Source of the DNA: an uncultured Ruminococcus sp.
Lineage (GTDB): Bacteria > Bacillota > Clostridia > Oscillospirales > Ruminococcaceae
NCBI GenBank assembly: GCA_947627445.1
Contig: CANQWA010000004.1
Coordinates: 1-64,000, forward strand
Direction: 5' to 3'
DNA: 64,000 bases
Positions 14,505 through 26,326 of this stretch are shown here, piece by piece (position 1 is the stretch's first letter; every line of letters begins with the position of its first letter). Made by a program: the position numbers and the translations under genes. The notes under the pieces are model-generated. The model did not search any database, had not been told where the DNA came from, and saw only the letters and a program-made list of their open reading frames with translations.

Positions 14505-14954
14505 ATGGAAATCAACAAGGATCTCTACGAAACCATGCAGCAGCAGACTGCACCAAAAACAAAATCCTGGAAAACCATTCCTTTGGCATTTCTCATCGGC
14601 GGTCTGATCTGTACGGTAGGGGAAGCTGGTATCCACATTCTCACTGAATTTGTAGGAATGGACCGGAAGCCTGCCGCTGCCTGGATCTCCATCGGGCTTG
14701 TGGCAGTCAGTGCCATCCTCACCGGGCTCGGACTTTATGCGAAAATCGCAAAACATGCCGGTGCAGGTACACTTGTACCCATCACCGGCTTTGCAAATTC
14801 TGTCGTTTCTTCTGCCATAGAGAGCCGCACTGAAGGTTGGATTCTGGGCATCGGCACAAAAATATTCGCCATTGCCGGACCGGTCATTCTCTACGGCACA
14901 GCAGCTTCTATGCTGTATGGTCTAATCTATTTTTTGTTCACGCTTTTCAAATAG
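14505..14954 (+). CDS. spoVAC: Stage V sporulation protein AC (SpoVAC)
   Basis: A 149-residue membrane protein of the SpoVA channel; in Bacillus this subunit is a mechanosensitive dipicolinate channel. After a polar N-terminus (about 25 residues), membrane segments run about 25-48, 58-77 and 115-145, with the family loop TLVPITGFANSVVSSAIE near the middle. AAAGGAG stands 10 nt before the ATG. It lies head-to-head with spoVAD rather than at the front of the same operon, and its last 28 bp overlap the convergent phosphoesterase gene. I see no clear sigma-G promoter for it; its leader consists of repeats and a terminator. Confidence 0.92.
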   Translation: MEINKDLYETMQQQTAPKTKSWKTIPLAFLIGGLICTVGEAGIHILTEFVGMDRKPAAAWISIGLVAVSAILTGLGLYAKIAKHAGAGTLVPITGFANSVVSSAIESRTEGWILGIGTKIFAIAGPVILYGTAASMLYGLIYFLFTLFK

Positions 14955-15787
14955 AGCAGATTGATCTCCGGCGGGTTAAACAGCCGCAGCTTTCCCAAAC
15001 CGCCGGAAACATACATATACGTGGCACGATTCTGATACAATCCCAGATCATACCTGGGAAAAAAACGCCTCTCCGGAGAAAGCAGACCGCCCAGTCCCGG
15101 AAGCCGCACCACACCGCCGTGAACATGACCGCACAGCACCAGGTCTGCTCCCCATAACGTATAAGTTTCCATCATCAAAGGATTGTGCGCCAGCATCAGC
15201 GTAAAGGTTTCCTTATCACCCAGATCCTCTATCATTTCAAAAATCGTATAATCCTGCAAGTTCCGGAAACGCCAGTTCTCGTCCCGGTAGACATTGAATT
15301 TCAACGAAGCGCCTGCCAAACATATTTCAGCGCCGTCACGTTGAAAATAGATTTTTTCGTTGTCCAACAGCCGGCAGCCTGTCTCTTCAATGACTTTTTT
15401 CACAGGCTGAAATACTTCATTTCGGATCATGTCCAGTTCGTGATTACCCAGACACAAGTACACCGATGCGATTTTCCGCAGGCCAGTGAGAAATGCCCAC
15501 ATCTCTGCCAGTTCCTTTTCCGGACGAAAATCCCTTGATACCAGATCTCCCGTAATGACAATCCAGTCCGGCTTTTGCTGGGCAGCCAGTTCGATAATCC
15601 TACGGTTGCCCTTGCCGAATTTCCGATGGTGCAAATCGCTGATCTGTAAGACCTTCAGGCCATCCCATTCTTCTGGCAGATGGGTGAGCTTGATCTCCTG
15701 TTTTTTCAGGATCAGAGTGTGCTGCTCCAGACAGGCGTACAGCAGGATCATCGCCAGAATCACAGAAAGGATCAAGATAATTTCCAC
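14927..15787 (-). CDS. Membrane-anchored metallophosphoesterase (YkuE-like)
   Basis: A 286-residue calcineurin-like phosphoesterase. An N-terminal membrane anchor (about 3-22) precedes the two-metal active site motifs SDLHHRKFG (about 51-59), GDLVSRD (about 80-86), GNHELD (about 118-123), AHNP and GHVHGG. Similar proteins (YkuE/YaeI) act outside the membrane on phosphodiester or pyrophosphate substrates such as lipid precursors; the substrate here is unknown. It begins with GTG, 11 nt after AGGAGG. It lies 30 bp after gyrA on the same strand and may be read through from it. Confidence 0.85.
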   Translation of the reverse strand: MEIILILSVILAMILLYACLEQHTLILKKQEIKLTHLPEEWDGLKVLQISDLHHRKFGKGNRRIIELAAQQKPDWIVITGDLVSRDFRPEKELAEMWAFLTGLRKIASVYLCLGNHELDMIRNEVFQPVKKVIEETGCRLLDNEKIYFQRDGAEICLAGASLKFNVYRDENWRFRNLQDYTIFEMIEDLGDKETFTLMLAHNPLMMETYTLWGADLVLCGHVHGGVVRLPGLGGLLSPERRFFPRYDLGLYQNRATYMYVSGGLGKLRLFNPPEINLLYLKSVNKK

Positions 15788-15817
15788 GTTACAATTTTCC
15801 TCCTGTAGAATGTCGGA

Positions 15818-18409
15818 CTACTCTTCAGAAACAGTCTCTTCTGCCTGTTTTTCGGTCTGTTTTTCCAAATGTTCTTCTTCCTCTGTCACTGCCATTGTTC
15901 GGGTAAAGGCTACCACCTTCTGACCCTCAGAGACACGCATGATGCGCACGCCTTTTGCTGTTCGTCCCATCACACGAATTTGTGAACAAGGTGTCCGGAT
16001 AATAATACCGTCACTGGAGATAAACATCAGGTCGTCTGTTTCATCTACCACTTTGATGCCACAGACATCGCCCCTCTCTGCATCTACTTTATAGTTGGTC
16101 AGACCAAGACCGCCTCTGGACTGCATCCGGTATTCGTCTAAGGGTGTTTTCTTGCCATAGCCGTATTCGGTGACAGTCAACAGGGAAGCACCTTCACGCT
16201 CTCTTGCCATAGAGACAACCTCGTCTCCCTTACGGAGGGTGATTGCCTTGACACCGTGTGCCGAACGGGACATGGCACGAACATCGTTTTCATCCATACG
16301 GATTGCCATACCTTTTCTGGTAGCGACAAACAGACGGTTTGTGCCATTAGTCATCCGTACTGCCGCAATTTCGTCTCCCTCGTCCAGACCGATGGCGATA
16401 AGACCGTTTTTGCGGACATTTTTATAGGCAGATAGGGCAGTACGCTTGATCTTACCAGACTTGGTGATTATTACAATATATTTGCCCTCATCAAAATCCT
16501 TGGTGTTCAGCACCGCTGCAATTTTTTCTCCGGTACGCAACGGCAGCAGGTTGATAATATTCGTTCCACGGGCATTTTTTGAGCCCTCCGGCAGCTCATA
16601 GCATTTCATCTTATACATAACACCGAAATTGCTGATAAACAGCATATTGGCGTGGGAAGAACTAATAATCAGCTCACTGATAAAATCTTCTTCCTTTTGT
16701 TTCATGCCGGTAACACCTCTGCCGCCCCGGTTCTGGCTCTTGTAGACATCTGCCGGAATGCGCTTGATATAGCCGCTGTCCGTATAAGTCACCACGCAGT
16801 CCTCTACCGGAATCAAATCTTCAATATCGACTTCACCGTCTACTTTCTCGATCTGTGTGCGGCGTGCATCATTGAACTTTCGGCGAATATTCTCTAAATC
16901 CTCTGTGATGATATCATAAATTCGCTCTTTGTTTGCCAGAATATCCGTCAGATCTGCGATCTTCTGGATCAGCCCGTACAACTCATCTGTCACTTTCTGA
17001 CGTTCCATGCCGGTAAGTGCGCCGAGACGCATCTGCACGATGGCTTCTGCCTGTTCCTCAGACAAGCCGATCTGATGCTCTAACTCATATTTTTCCATAT
17101 CATACTGTGCCCGATCCAGCAGGGCAGACATATCCACATCCTGAAAGCGCTCTATGAGGCGTGCTTTACCTTCAGGGATGGTCTTGCTGGAACGGAGGAT
17201 GGCAATAACTTCGTCGATATAATCCACCGCTACCACAAATCCTTGCAGGATATGGGCACGCTTTTTCGCCTTGTCCAGATCGAACTTAGTGCGGTTCGTA
17301 ATCACATCTACCTGATGCTGAAGATAATACTCCAGCACCTGCTTCAGACTCAGGGTTCTTGGTTCGCCTTTGACTAGAGCCAGCATATTGACGCTGACCG
17401 TATCCTGCAATTGTGTATAAGAAAACAGCTTATTCAGCACAATCTGCTGGTTGGCATCCTTTTTCAGTTCAATGACAATACGCATGCCCTCACGGCTGGA
17501 TTCATCCTGAATGTGATGGATGCCCTCAATCCGCTTATCCTTTGCCAGACCTGCAATGGATTCTACCAGACGTGCCTTGTTGACCATATAAGGAATCTCT
17601 GTGACAATAATGGCATCTCTGCCGCGAACCTTTTCAAAATGGGTCATACCACGGAGGGTGATGCGTCCCTTCCCTGTGCCGTAAGCAGCCCGGATTCCGC
17701 TGTATCCCATAATGATGCCGCCGGTGGGGAAATCCGGTCCCTGGATGCAGGTCATCAGCTCATCCATCGTACAATCCGGATTCTCAATAAGCATCTTAAT
17801 GCCGTCAATGACCTCTCCCAGATTGTGGGGCGGAATATTGGTCGCCATTCCTACGGCGATACCGATAGAACCGTTTACCAGCAGATTGGGATAGCGGGAA
17901 GGTAATACCTCGGGTTCTTTCAGACGATCATCGTAGTTTGGTACGAAAGGAACGGTTTCCTTGTTGATATCCGTCAGCATTTCCAGTGCGATCTTGGACA
18001 TTCTCGCCTCTGTATAACGGTAAGCAGCAGGCGGGTCGCCATCTACCGAACCGAAATTACCCTGACCGTCTACCAGCACATATCGCATTGAAAAGGTCTG
18101 TGCCAGACGCACCAGTGCATCATAAACAGAAGCATCGCCGTGAGGATGATAGCTACCCAGCACAGAACCTACCGTATCGGCACACTTGTGGTATGCTTTA
18201 TCCGGTGTCAGTCCTTTTTCATACATGGTATAGAGAATACGGCGATGTACCGGCTTCAAGCCGTCACGCACGTCAGGAAGTGCCCGGGAAACGATGACCG
18301 ACATGGCATATTGCAAAAAGGAATCCTGCATTTCCTTTCCAATTTCCACCGGTGTGACTTTTGTTTTCCCGTTCAGAAAATAATTGTTTTCAATTGTTGT
18401 ATTTTCCAT
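15818..18409 (-). CDS. gyrA: DNA gyrase subunit A
   Basis: An 863-residue gyrase A subunit. The catalytic tyrosine lies in [10 protein letters not shown] (about residue 130), and the quinolone-determining region reads [14 protein letters not shown]. The C-terminal beta-pinwheel (about 510-830) carries the gyrase-specific GQKVVAF-type repeats and the GA-box-like QNRGGRGV. It breaks and rejoins the DNA backbone for ATP-driven negative supercoiling with GyrB. A short AGGT precedes the ATG, so initiation is probably moderate. Transcribed away from the origin after gyrB and a small membrane protein. The acidic, glutamate-rich tail is typical. Confidence 0.98.
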   Translation of the reverse strand: MENTTIENNYFLNGKTKVTPVEIGKEMQDSFLQYAMSVIVSRALPDVRDGLKPVHRRILYTMYEKGLTPDKAYHKCADTVGSVLGSYHPHGDASVYDALVRLAQTFSMRYVLVDGQGNFGSVDGDPPAAYRYTEARMSKIALEMLTDINKETVPFVPNYDDRLKEPEVLPSRYPNLLVNGSIGIAVGMATNIPPHNLGEVIDGIKMLIENPDCTMDELMTCIQGPDFPTGGIIMGYSGIRAAYGTGKGRITLRGMTHFEKVRGRDAIIVTEIPYMVNKARLVESIAGLAKDKRIEGIHHIQDESSREGMRIVIELKKDANQQIVLNKLFSYTQLQDTVSVNMLALVKGEPRTLSLKQVLEYYLQHQVDVITNRTKFDLDKAKKRAHILQGFVVAVDYIDEVIAILRSSKTIPEGKARLIERFQDVDMSALLDRAQYDMEKYELEHQIGLSEEQAEAIVQMRLGALTGMERQKVTDELYGLIQKIADLTDILANKERIYDIITEDLENIRRKFNDARRTQIEKVDGEVDIEDLIPVEDCVVTYTDSGYIKRIPADVYKSQNRGGRGVTGMKQKEEDFISELIISSSHANMLFISNFGVMYKMKCYELPEGSKNARGTNIINLLPLRTGEKIAAVLNTKDFDEGKYIVIITKSGKIKRTALSAYKNVRKNGLIAIGLDEGDEIAAVRMTNGTNRLFVATRKGMAIRMDENDVRAMSRSAHGVKAITLRKGDEVVSMAREREGASLLTVTEYGYGKKTPLDEYRMQSRGGLGLTNYKVDAERGDVCGIKVVDETDDLMFISSDGIIIRTPCSQIRVMGRTAKGVRIMRVSEGQKVVAFTRTMAVTEEEEHLEKQTEKQAEETVSEE

Positions 18410-18470
18410 GATTTTACCTATTCTGTACTGACTGATTTTCCGATAAAAATGACGGAATACAGCCGATTTT

Positions 18471-18986
18471 TCACTCTGCTTCTATGAGAATATTCTCCGG
18501 TATGGCTGCTTTCGGCAAAATGTAAAACATTTGCTTTCCATTGCAGATGAGATAAAACTGCTCCAATTCCTGGATATCTGCCGTTTCTGTGGAGATACGG
18601 GATTCCGGGATGATCTCTTCTTCGTCCTCATTCTGCAAGATCTGTATGCGCAGCACTCTGCCGTCATGGTGTGCCTCATAACGTTCTTGTTCCAGTCCTT
18701 TGACCGCTTCCATGATGGAACGCCGCATTTTCCGGGGATTGTACCACAGTAAGAATATCATCGCTGCACATACCATCATCAAAATATAACACATGGTATT
18801 GGACGGATTTTTGACCGCAGCAACAAAAAAGGAGATCAAAAGCAATCCAAATACTGCCATCATGATAGAATTGCGCTTGATCAAATAGCGCTTTTGAAAT
18901 ATAGCGAATCCTTCCCGGTAAAATTCTAAGGGAATGCTGTACGGCTTCGAAGTTTCAAAAATCGGAAGCTTTGCTGTTTTTTCCAT
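18471..18986 (-). CDS. Small two-helix membrane protein (YcxB-like)
   Basis: A 171-residue protein with an N-terminal cytoplasmic segment, two membrane helices (about 42-60 and 67-82) and a soluble C-terminal domain containing acidic [12 protein letters not shown] and FYILPKAAI. The layout resembles YcxB-like proteins, whose function is unknown. GAGG lies 8 nt before the ATG. It sits 9 bp after gyrB and 60 bp before gyrA, hence in the gyrase operon. No catalytic motif is visible. Confidence 0.7.
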   Translation of the reverse strand: MEKTAKLPIFETSKPYSIPLEFYREGFAIFQKRYLIKRNSIMMAVFGLLLISFFVAAVKNPSNTMCYILMMVCAAMIFLLWYNPRKMRRSIMEAVKGLEQERYEAHHDGRVLRIQILQNEDEEEIIPESRISTETADIQELEQFYLICNGKQMFYILPKAAIPENILIEAE

Positions 18987-18995
18987 AATAATTCC

Positions 18996-21089
<2,094 letters not shown>

Positions 21090-22238
21090 TTATTGAATGG
21101 TTTCTCCTTCTTCCAGCTCTCGCAGACAACCCTCTTTTAACAAAAACCGCCTTCCATTTTTGGGGGAAAGAACCGACTCCGGATGACATGTTGTCACAAA
21201 AACCTGCATGTTTTCCACAATTGTGGAAACCACCGCTTGACGGGCATCATCCAATTCTCCCATTACATCGTCCAGCAGCACGATGGGAGATTCCTTCCGG
21301 CGCTTGCTGTAGATCTGAGCCTGTGCCAGCTTCATTGCCAGTGCCAAGCTTTTTTTCTGTCCCTGAGAGCCGAATTCCCTTGCCGGTCTGCCGTCTATGC
21401 AAAGCATCAGGTCATCCCGATGGACACCCATTCCAGTATGCCCTGAAAACAGGTCGGCTGCATGATTCTGCTGCATTTTTTCTGCATATTGCAAGATCAG
21501 ATGGTCACGAACCTTATCCGGGAGCTGATCCTGGGCATCTCTTCCATAGATGCTGGCATGATAATGAAGGGATATCTTTTCTCTGCCCCGTGCAATCTCA
21601 CTATACAAAGGCACACATGCCTCTGACAGCCGCCGTACATAGGCTGCACGCTGGACAGTAATCTCTGCTCCCAGACGTGCTAACTGCCCGTCCCAGACCG
21701 TCAGCATGGCTTCTGCCTGCTTCTGCGGAAGGTTTTGCTTTAAGACGGCATTCCGCTGCTGCAAAGCCAGCTGATACCGGCGTACCACTGCCAGAAACGG
21801 CGGAGAGAGCTGAGAGCTGCACAGATCCAGAAAGGAACGCCGCCGTTCTGGTCCGCCGGAAACCAATGCCAGATCCTCCGGTGTAAACACCACACAGTGA
21901 AACACGGAAAACAGGGTGCCGCCCTTCTGGGGGACATCATTACACCAGAATTTTTTCTCCGGTGCGCTGCCGCCTGTCATACAAAGCCGAACGGACTGTT
22001 CCCTCCGGCTGTCTTGAAACCGTGCTTCTACAACAAGTGTGCCCCCGTCAAAGGCAGGATAATCCCGATCGTGAGAGCCGCGGAAGCTCCGGCAGCCCGT
22101 TAGCGCCCAAATTGATTCCAAAAGATTGGTTTTTCCCTGGGCATTTTCCCCTAAAATGAGATTATAGGACGGGTCAGGTCTGAGGGAGACTTGTTTTAAG
22201 TTTTTGAAGCTGTCAACCGAAAGCCATGTCAATCTCAT
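21090..22238 (-). CDS. recF: DNA replication and repair protein RecF
   Basis: A 382-residue SMC-like ATPase that helps load RecA at gaps and stalled forks. Walker [13 protein letters not shown] (about 30-41), signature [14 protein letters not shown] (about 290-303) and Walker [14 protein letters not shown] (about 315-327) are all present, with the usual RecF arm between. The start overlaps the end of the S4-domain gene by 4 bp, implying coupled translation in the conserved dnaA-dnaN-yaaA-recF-gyrB order. Its 3' part contains an 18-bp perfect palindrome made of two DnaA boxes. Confidence 0.97.
   Translation of the reverse strand: MRLTWLSVDSFKNLKQVSLRPDPSYNLILGENAQGKTNLLESIWALTGCRSFRGSHDRDYPAFDGGTLVVEARFQDSRREQSVRLCMTGGSAPEKKFWCNDVPQKGGTLFSVFHCVVFTPEDLALVSGGPERRRSFLDLCSSQLSPPFLAVVRRYQLALQQRNAVLKQNLPQKQAEAMLTVWDGQLARLGAEITVQRAAYVRRLSEACVPLYSEIARGREKISLHYHASIYGRDAQDQLPDKVRDHLILQYAEKMQQNHAADLFSGHTGMGVHRDDLMLCIDGRPAREFGSQGQKKSLALAMKLAQAQIYSKRRKESPIVLLDDVMGELDDARQAVVSTIVENMQVFVTTCHPESVLSPKNGRRFLLKEGCLRELEEGETIQ
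21211..21230. promoter_or_regulatory. Palindromic DnaA-box pair inside recF
   Basis: TTTCCACAATTGTGGAAA (21212-21229) is a perfect palindrome combining two inverted DnaA-box cores inside the recF coding sequence (encoding part of TIVENMQVF). It matches the pair in the gyrB leader 150 bp away. Confidence 0.45.
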
Positions 22239-22471
22239 GCCTCAGCTTCCACCATCACCGTAAAACGATCTACCTGAACGGTATCGCCAGGACGGATCTT
22301 TTTTCCCCGCATGGTACAGATTTCACCATTGACCAGAACTGCTCCCTGCTGCACCAGCTCCTTGGCAAATCCGCCGGTATCGCATAAACCGGAAAATTTC
22401 AACAGAGAATCCAGTTTGATAAACTCCGTTCGGATCGCTATCCTGATTTGTTCATGTTCCATATGCTGCAC
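22235..22471 (-). CDS. yaaA: S4-domain RNA-binding protein YaaA
   Basis: A 78-residue protein that is essentially one S4 RNA-binding domain: [30 protein letters not shown] and the basic RGKKIRPGD loop. Its place between dnaN and recF is conserved in Bacillota; in Bacillus the equivalent affects ribosome assembly. The start is 3 bp after the dnaN stop and the end overlaps recF by 4 bp. The ATG has a purine-rich AGAGG upstream. Confidence 0.9.
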   Translation of the reverse strand: MQHMEHEQIRIAIRTEFIKLDSLLKFSGLCDTGGFAKELVQQGAVLVNGEICTMRGKKIRPGDTVQVDRFTVMVEAEA

Positions 22472-22474
22472 CTC

Positions 22475-23581
22475 TTAATTTTTCAGCTGTATCGGCATCA
22501 ACAGGAAAATAAAACTCTCGCCCTCCGGCGGAACGATCTTTGCCACGCGGTTTCCGCCGGTGAGCTGAATTTTCAGTTTGTCACAGTCTGCGGCACGCAC
22601 GGCATCTAATAGAAAGCGGTTGTCGAATCCGATGGTCACATCGGGACCGTCGATTCTGACGGATATTTTGTCGTCGATCTCACCGATTCCAGTCTTGCAC
22701 CAGACACGGAGAGCACCTTCGGCAAAATGACAGCGCACCGGTGCATTGAACTTGCCGCTGATCAGCAGAGCACAGCGTTCCAGACAGCGTGTCAGGTCAC
22801 CGGTGTCCACGATAATCTCAGTTTCATAGGTTCCAGGAATGCTGCTGCGGAAGTTGTGAAATTCTCCTTCTAAAAGTCGGGAAAATACGGTATATCCATT
22901 AAATTCAAAGACCACATGACGGCGGTCTGCGGAGATGGTACACGGCTCTTCTGCATCTTCTTTCAGCATACTTGCCACTTCCAGCAAGGTGCGCTTAGGG
23001 ACAACAAAATGATAGGGTTCTTCGCTGGAAACCGATTCCTGCCGTACTGCCAGACGAAAACCATCAATGGCGGCAACTGTCAGGATATCGCCGTTGACCT
23101 CAAACAGCTCACCGGTGAGAATTGGTTTTGCCTCATTGACAGAAGTAGCATAGCTGGTCTGTCGGATCATAGAAATCATCACCGGCTGTTCCACCTGCAT
23201 CCCTTTTTTCAGATCCAGTGCCGGCAGAGAGGGATATTCCTCGGCAGACATAGCAGAGATCTGAAACTTGGTGTCGTCGCAGAACATTCGGACAATATAG
23301 TTATCATCTACTTCGATGATAACAGTATCTCCGGAAAAACGGCGGATGGCTTCGATGAGCAGTCTTGGCAGAACCACGAATTCTCCGGTATCTTCAGATT
23401 CTACTTCAATGGTACACTGAATGCCGAATTCAAGATCATAACCGGTCAGTTCCAGACTGTTCTGCATGAGGTGAAGTTTCAACCGTTCCAGCGCCGGAAT
23501 GGTGGATTTTTGAGAAACGCCCTTTGCCACATGGGTAATGGCGGTGAGAAATGTTTGTCTGTTACAGATGAATTTGAACAT
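22475..23581 (-). CDS. dnaN: DNA polymerase III sliding clamp (beta subunit)
   Basis: A 368-residue beta clamp with three repeated clamp folds (about 1-120, 125-245, 250-368). Recognisable pieces are the N-terminal FLTAITHVAKGVSQKST, ELTGYDLE, TDGFRLAVR-like IDGFRLAVR, and a C-terminal FLLMPIQL. It rings DNA and tethers the replicative polymerase. AAAGGATGATC precedes the ATG. The leader carries a GC-rich stem, AGCCGGA/TCCGGCT (about 23605-23631). The 600-bp gap to dnaA holds origin elements. Confidence 0.97.
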   Translation of the reverse strand: MFKFICNRQTFLTAITHVAKGVSQKSTIPALERLKLHLMQNSLELTGYDLEFGIQCTIEVESEDTGEFVVLPRLLIEAIRRFSGDTVIIEVDDNYIVRMFCDDTKFQISAMSAEEYPSLPALDLKKGMQVEQPVMISMIRQTSYATSVNEAKPILTGELFEVNGDILTVAAIDGFRLAVRQESVSSEEPYHFVVPKRTLLEVASMLKEDAEEPCTISADRRHVVFEFNGYTVFSRLLEGEFHNFRSSIPGTYETEIIVDTGDLTRCLERCALLISGKFNAPVRCHFAEGALRVWCKTGIGEIDDKISVRIDGPDVTIGFDNRFLLDAVRAADCDKLKIQLTGGNRVAKIVPPEGESFIFLLMPIQLKN

Positions 23582-23730
23582 ATAAGATCATCCTTTATGG
23601 GAGAAAGCCGGAGAAACAGTTTTGTTCCGGCTTTTTGTGAATTATGACGATTACTTTTTGGGTGTCCATGCCTGACGGACAGGTTATTATTTCACAGCAA
23701 AGCTGCTGTTTCAGTCAAAACAAGACAAAA

Positions 23731-24130
23731 CAAAGATTATATAATTTAGTAAGGATAGTAGAGTTGGTGGAATTGTGGGTAAGTCGGTTTTTTCCAGTGT
23801 ACGCCTGGAAAAATTTTACGTCAGGGAATTGTGTAAGGATTGTTAGAAAGTGGAATGGTGACCAGGTTGTGAAAGCTGGGGAGAAATTGTGGAGTGGAAA
23901 AGGAAAAATTGTGGATGCTTTTTGTGGAAAACAGGTTGGTTGTTCTTTTCAGTTTCCACGGAGCGTGGAAACAGGATTTCACAGGTTTCCACATGCTTTG
24001 CACAAGAGGATTGCCGTAGAAGTGAGAAAAGTCCAACGTACACACTGGAAAATTCTTCTGCATGATTTTTCCACAACATGTTGAAACCAGTGTTGAAAAC
24101 AATTCTTTCATTGTGGATTTGCGGTGGAAA
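23731..24130. other. oriC: oriC, dnaA-dnaN part: DnaA boxes, DnaA-trio-like tract, AT-rich unwinding region
   Basis: Boxes or close variants: TGTGGGTAA (23774), TGTGGAGTG (23888), TGTGGATGC (23910), TGTGGAAAA (23923), an inverted pair GTTTCCACG/CGTGGAAAC (23952-23972), TTTCCACA (23986), TTTTCCACA (24067) and TGTGGATTT (24112). At the dnaN side, TAGTAAGGATAGTAG (from 23748) is a DnaA-trio-like tract, preceded by AT-rich ATTATATAATTT. Reading from dnaA to dnaN the order is boxes, trio, AT-rich DNA, as in the Bacillus subtilis basal unwinding system. Diverging gene orientation on either side of dnaA supports the origin. Confidence 0.85.
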
Positions 24131-24181
24131 GTTCTGGTTTTCTGTCACATCTTCTGACTTTTTGTCTTTTGCATCCTGTCT

Positions 24182-25552
24182 CTAAATGTGGCTTTTGTCC
24201 CGGATATTTTTGATAATGTCTTCTACTAGTTGTTTCAGGTGCTCATCCCGCTTCATGCCGGTTTCCACATTGCTGATAGAATAGACAATGGTGGAATGAT
24301 CTCGACCGCCGAATTCCGTGCCAATGGCTTGCAGAGGCATCTGTGTAATCTCACGCACGACATAAATCGCAACCTTACGGGCAGTGGAGATCTGGCTGGA
24401 ACGCTTGCTGCTGCGGATATCCTCCGGTGTGACACCGTAGACATCGGCAACTTCTACAATGATCTTTTCTACCGTGATGGGAACTGGCTGGTCGTCGCTG
24501 AGGATATCTTTGATGACACTTTGCGCCATGGAAATTGAGGGTGCAGAGCCTGCCAAATGTTTTAATGCCTTTAATTTTTTCACAGCGCCTTCTAACTGAC
24601 GGATATTGGTTTTCAGGCGGTTGGCAATAAATTCAGAGACATCATCAGGAATATAGAGATCCAGTAACTCTGCCTTTCGGCGGATGATGGCAATTCTGGT
24701 TTCAAAATCGGGAATGGAAATATCAGTGATCAAACCCCATTCAAACCGGCTGCGAATACGTTCTTCCAGCGTTTTCAGTTCTTTGGGGGATTTATCCGAG
24801 GTCAGAACGATCTGCTTGCCCTCGGCATGAAGTTTATTGAAGGTATGAAAGAATTCTTCCTGCATACCCTCTTTGTTGCTGAAAAACTGTACATCGTCTA
24901 CCAGAAGTACATCGGCATTCCGGTATTTATCATGAAAGCTGGCGGTATTGCCGCTGTTGATACCGGCAATAAAGTCATTGCCAAATTCTTCGCTGGTGAC
25001 GTAAATGATTTTATAGTCCGGGTGATTTTGATGTACCTCATGGGCAATTGCATGCATCAAGTGGGTCTTGCCTAAGCCTGAGGGACCGTAAATGAACAGG
25101 GGGTTATAGTTTTTTCCCGGTTCTTTTGCCACTGCAGTACAGGCGGCATAGGCAAATTCGTTGGAACCGCCCACAATAAAGGTGTCAAAGGTATATTCAT
25201 AGTTTGCGCCTTCCAGACTGTGCTCCAGCTCCTCATGGCGGCGTGCCAGCTCGTCATAATCGCTGGGACGAAGAGGATCGGGCTTGGCAGCGTGTGCTTC
25301 TTCTTCAATCTCAATTTTCAGAGACACCTCAAAGCCCAGGGTGTTGCGAAGTGCTTCTTCCAGTAGATTTTTATAGTTGGTGAGTATGACAGTCCGTTGA
25401 AAATCGGATTGTACGTAAAACAGCGCTGTTGTTCCGTCCAACTGAACCGGCTTCAGCGCTTCGATCCAGAGTTGAATGGCAACGTCCGGTATTTCACCCT
25501 TTTCCCGGCAATACGACTTGACGCATTCAAAAACTTCATGAAACGAGTTCAT
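24182..25552 (-). CDS. dnaA: Chromosomal replication initiator DnaA
   Basis: A 456-residue AAA+ initiator. Domain I (about 1-85) contacts helicase-loading partners; a short charged domain II follows. Domain III has Walker A GPSGLGKTHL and Walker B LLVDDVQF, plus the sensor region ELKTLEERIRSRFEWGL. Domain IV carries the box-recognition signature GGRDHSTIVYS. The ATG at 25552 follows AGGAGG; the frame runs 17 codons further upstream without a site. It is expressed from a promoter overlapped by a DnaA box, implying autoregulation. Confidence 0.98.
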   Translation of the reverse strand: MNSFHEVFECVKSYCREKGEIPDVAIQLWIEALKPVQLDGTTALFYVQSDFQRTVILTNYKNLLEEALRNTLGFEVSLKIEIEEEAHAAKPDPLRPSDYDELARRHEELEHSLEGANYEYTFDTFIVGGSNEFAYAACTAVAKEPGKNYNPLFIYGPSGLGKTHLMHAIAHEVHQNHPDYKIIYVTSEEFGNDFIAGINSGNTASFHDKYRNADVLLVDDVQFFSNKEGMQEEFFHTFNKLHAEGKQIVLTSDKSPKELKTLEERIRSRFEWGLITDISIPDFETRIAIIRRKAELLDLYIPDDVSEFIANRLKTNIRQLEGAVKKLKALKHLAGSAPSISMAQSVIKDILSDDQPVPITVEKIIVEVADVYGVTPEDIRSSKRSSQISTARKVAIYVVREITQMPLQAIGTEFGGRDHSTIVYSISNVETGMKRDEHLKQLVEDIIKNIRDKSHI

Positions 25553-25633
25553 CGGGTAATTCCTCCTTATGTTGGTGCAGCCTGGCAGTGTAATATCAGA
25601 CATTGCCTGATCGCTCAGGTTTTATACTATAAT

Positions 25634-25662
25634 AGTATAACATATATTTTGTGGAAAATCAA
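25634..25662 (-). promoter_or_regulatory. dnaA promoter with embedded DnaA box
   Basis: Minus strand TTGATT (25662-25657), 17 bp, TATACT (25639-25634). A DnaA box, TTTTCCACA on this strand (25650-25658), overlaps the -35 and spacer, so DnaA binding should block RNA polymerase. Confidence 0.7.
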
Positions 25663-25789
25663 GAGGGTACTGTGGAAAAGTTGAATTTTTTCAAAATTTT
25701 CGGTGGAATGCATGTGGAAAACCGAAATAATCCTGCTTTTGTAGGACAAGGTGACGATTTTTTATGAGAAATTTCTCTCTTTTCCCACA
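25650..25789. other. oriC: oriC, upstream part: DnaA boxes between dnaA and rpmH
   Basis: Three TGTGGAAAA boxes in the same direction (25650, 25671, 25713), a weaker GGTGGAATG (25702) and a variant TTTCCCACA (25781-25789) lie in the dnaA-rpmH gap. With the dnaA-dnaN cluster they make a bipartite origin like that of Bacillus. Confidence 0.75.
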
Positions 25790-25826
25790 AACCTCGCCAA
25801 ATCCAAGGATTTTGTAAAAAAATCTC

Positions 25827-25855
25827 TTGACAAACCTTTTGGAATCAGGTATAAT
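25827..25855 (+). promoter_or_regulatory. rpmH promoter
   Basis: TTGACA (25827-25832), 17 bp, TATAAT (25850-25855): a consensus sigma-A promoter, about 100 bp before rpmH. Confidence 0.88.
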
Positions 25856-25955
25856 ATATGGTAAATGGATTTGTGCGGTATTATGCTGTGTGAATTCAGC
25901 ATCCGGACGGAGGCAATTTTGGTTTCTGTCAGAGAGAGAAAGGAGGTACGTCAGA

Positions 25956-26090
25956 ATGAAAAGAACATATCAGCCGAAAAAGCTTCATCGGAAAAAGGTG
26001 CATGGCTTCCGTAAGAGAATGGCCACTGCGAACGGTAGAAAGGTTTTAGCCCGCAGAAGAGCCCGGGGCAGAGCAAGACTGAGCCACTGA
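25956..26090 (+). CDS. rpmH: 50S ribosomal protein L34
   Basis: A 44-residue, highly basic protein matching L34 over its whole length, starting [14 protein letters not shown] and ending [12 protein letters not shown], with the conserved [18 protein letters not shown] centre. It is a structural protein of the large ribosomal subunit. AAGGAGG lies 9 nt before the ATG. First gene of the rightward origin operon, followed by an attenuator-like hairpin and rnpA, as in most bacteria. Confidence 0.98.
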   Translation: MKRTYQPKKLHRKKVHGFRKRMATANGRKVLARRRARGRARLSH

Positions 26091-26099
26091 TCGAAGTAG

Positions 26100-26136
26100 G
26101 ACCGCAATGCCATTGGATTGTGGTCTTTTGTTTTTT
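26100..26136 (+). terminator. Hairpin terminator/attenuator after rpmH
   Basis: GACCGCAAT (26100-26108) pairs with ATTGTGGTC (26117-26125; one G-U pair), followed by TTTTGTTTTTT. It can reduce read-through from the strong rpmH promoter into rnpA. The following 190 bp before rnpA show no gene. Confidence 0.75.
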
Positions 26137-26326
26137 CAGGGCGTATTCTGTGTCTGCATGTCTGGTGTGCCGAGTGAAATGACTCTTACCGGAAACAGGT
26201 AGCAGTTGTGGACAACGGCAGCCGCATCGGTACAGATACGCTTTTGCTTTTGTATATTTGATAAAGGCAGAAGTTTTAGAGTCTGTTTCATATTTACAGA
26301 TTTTTGGGAAGCAAGAGGCAAGAAAA

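Noticed and set aside
18100-18180. Alanine in the GyrA quinolone region ([10 protein letters not shown]) where Escherichia coli has serine 83
   Set aside because: As far as I recall, this form is ordinary for clostridial GyrA, so it does not by itself suggest acquired resistance.
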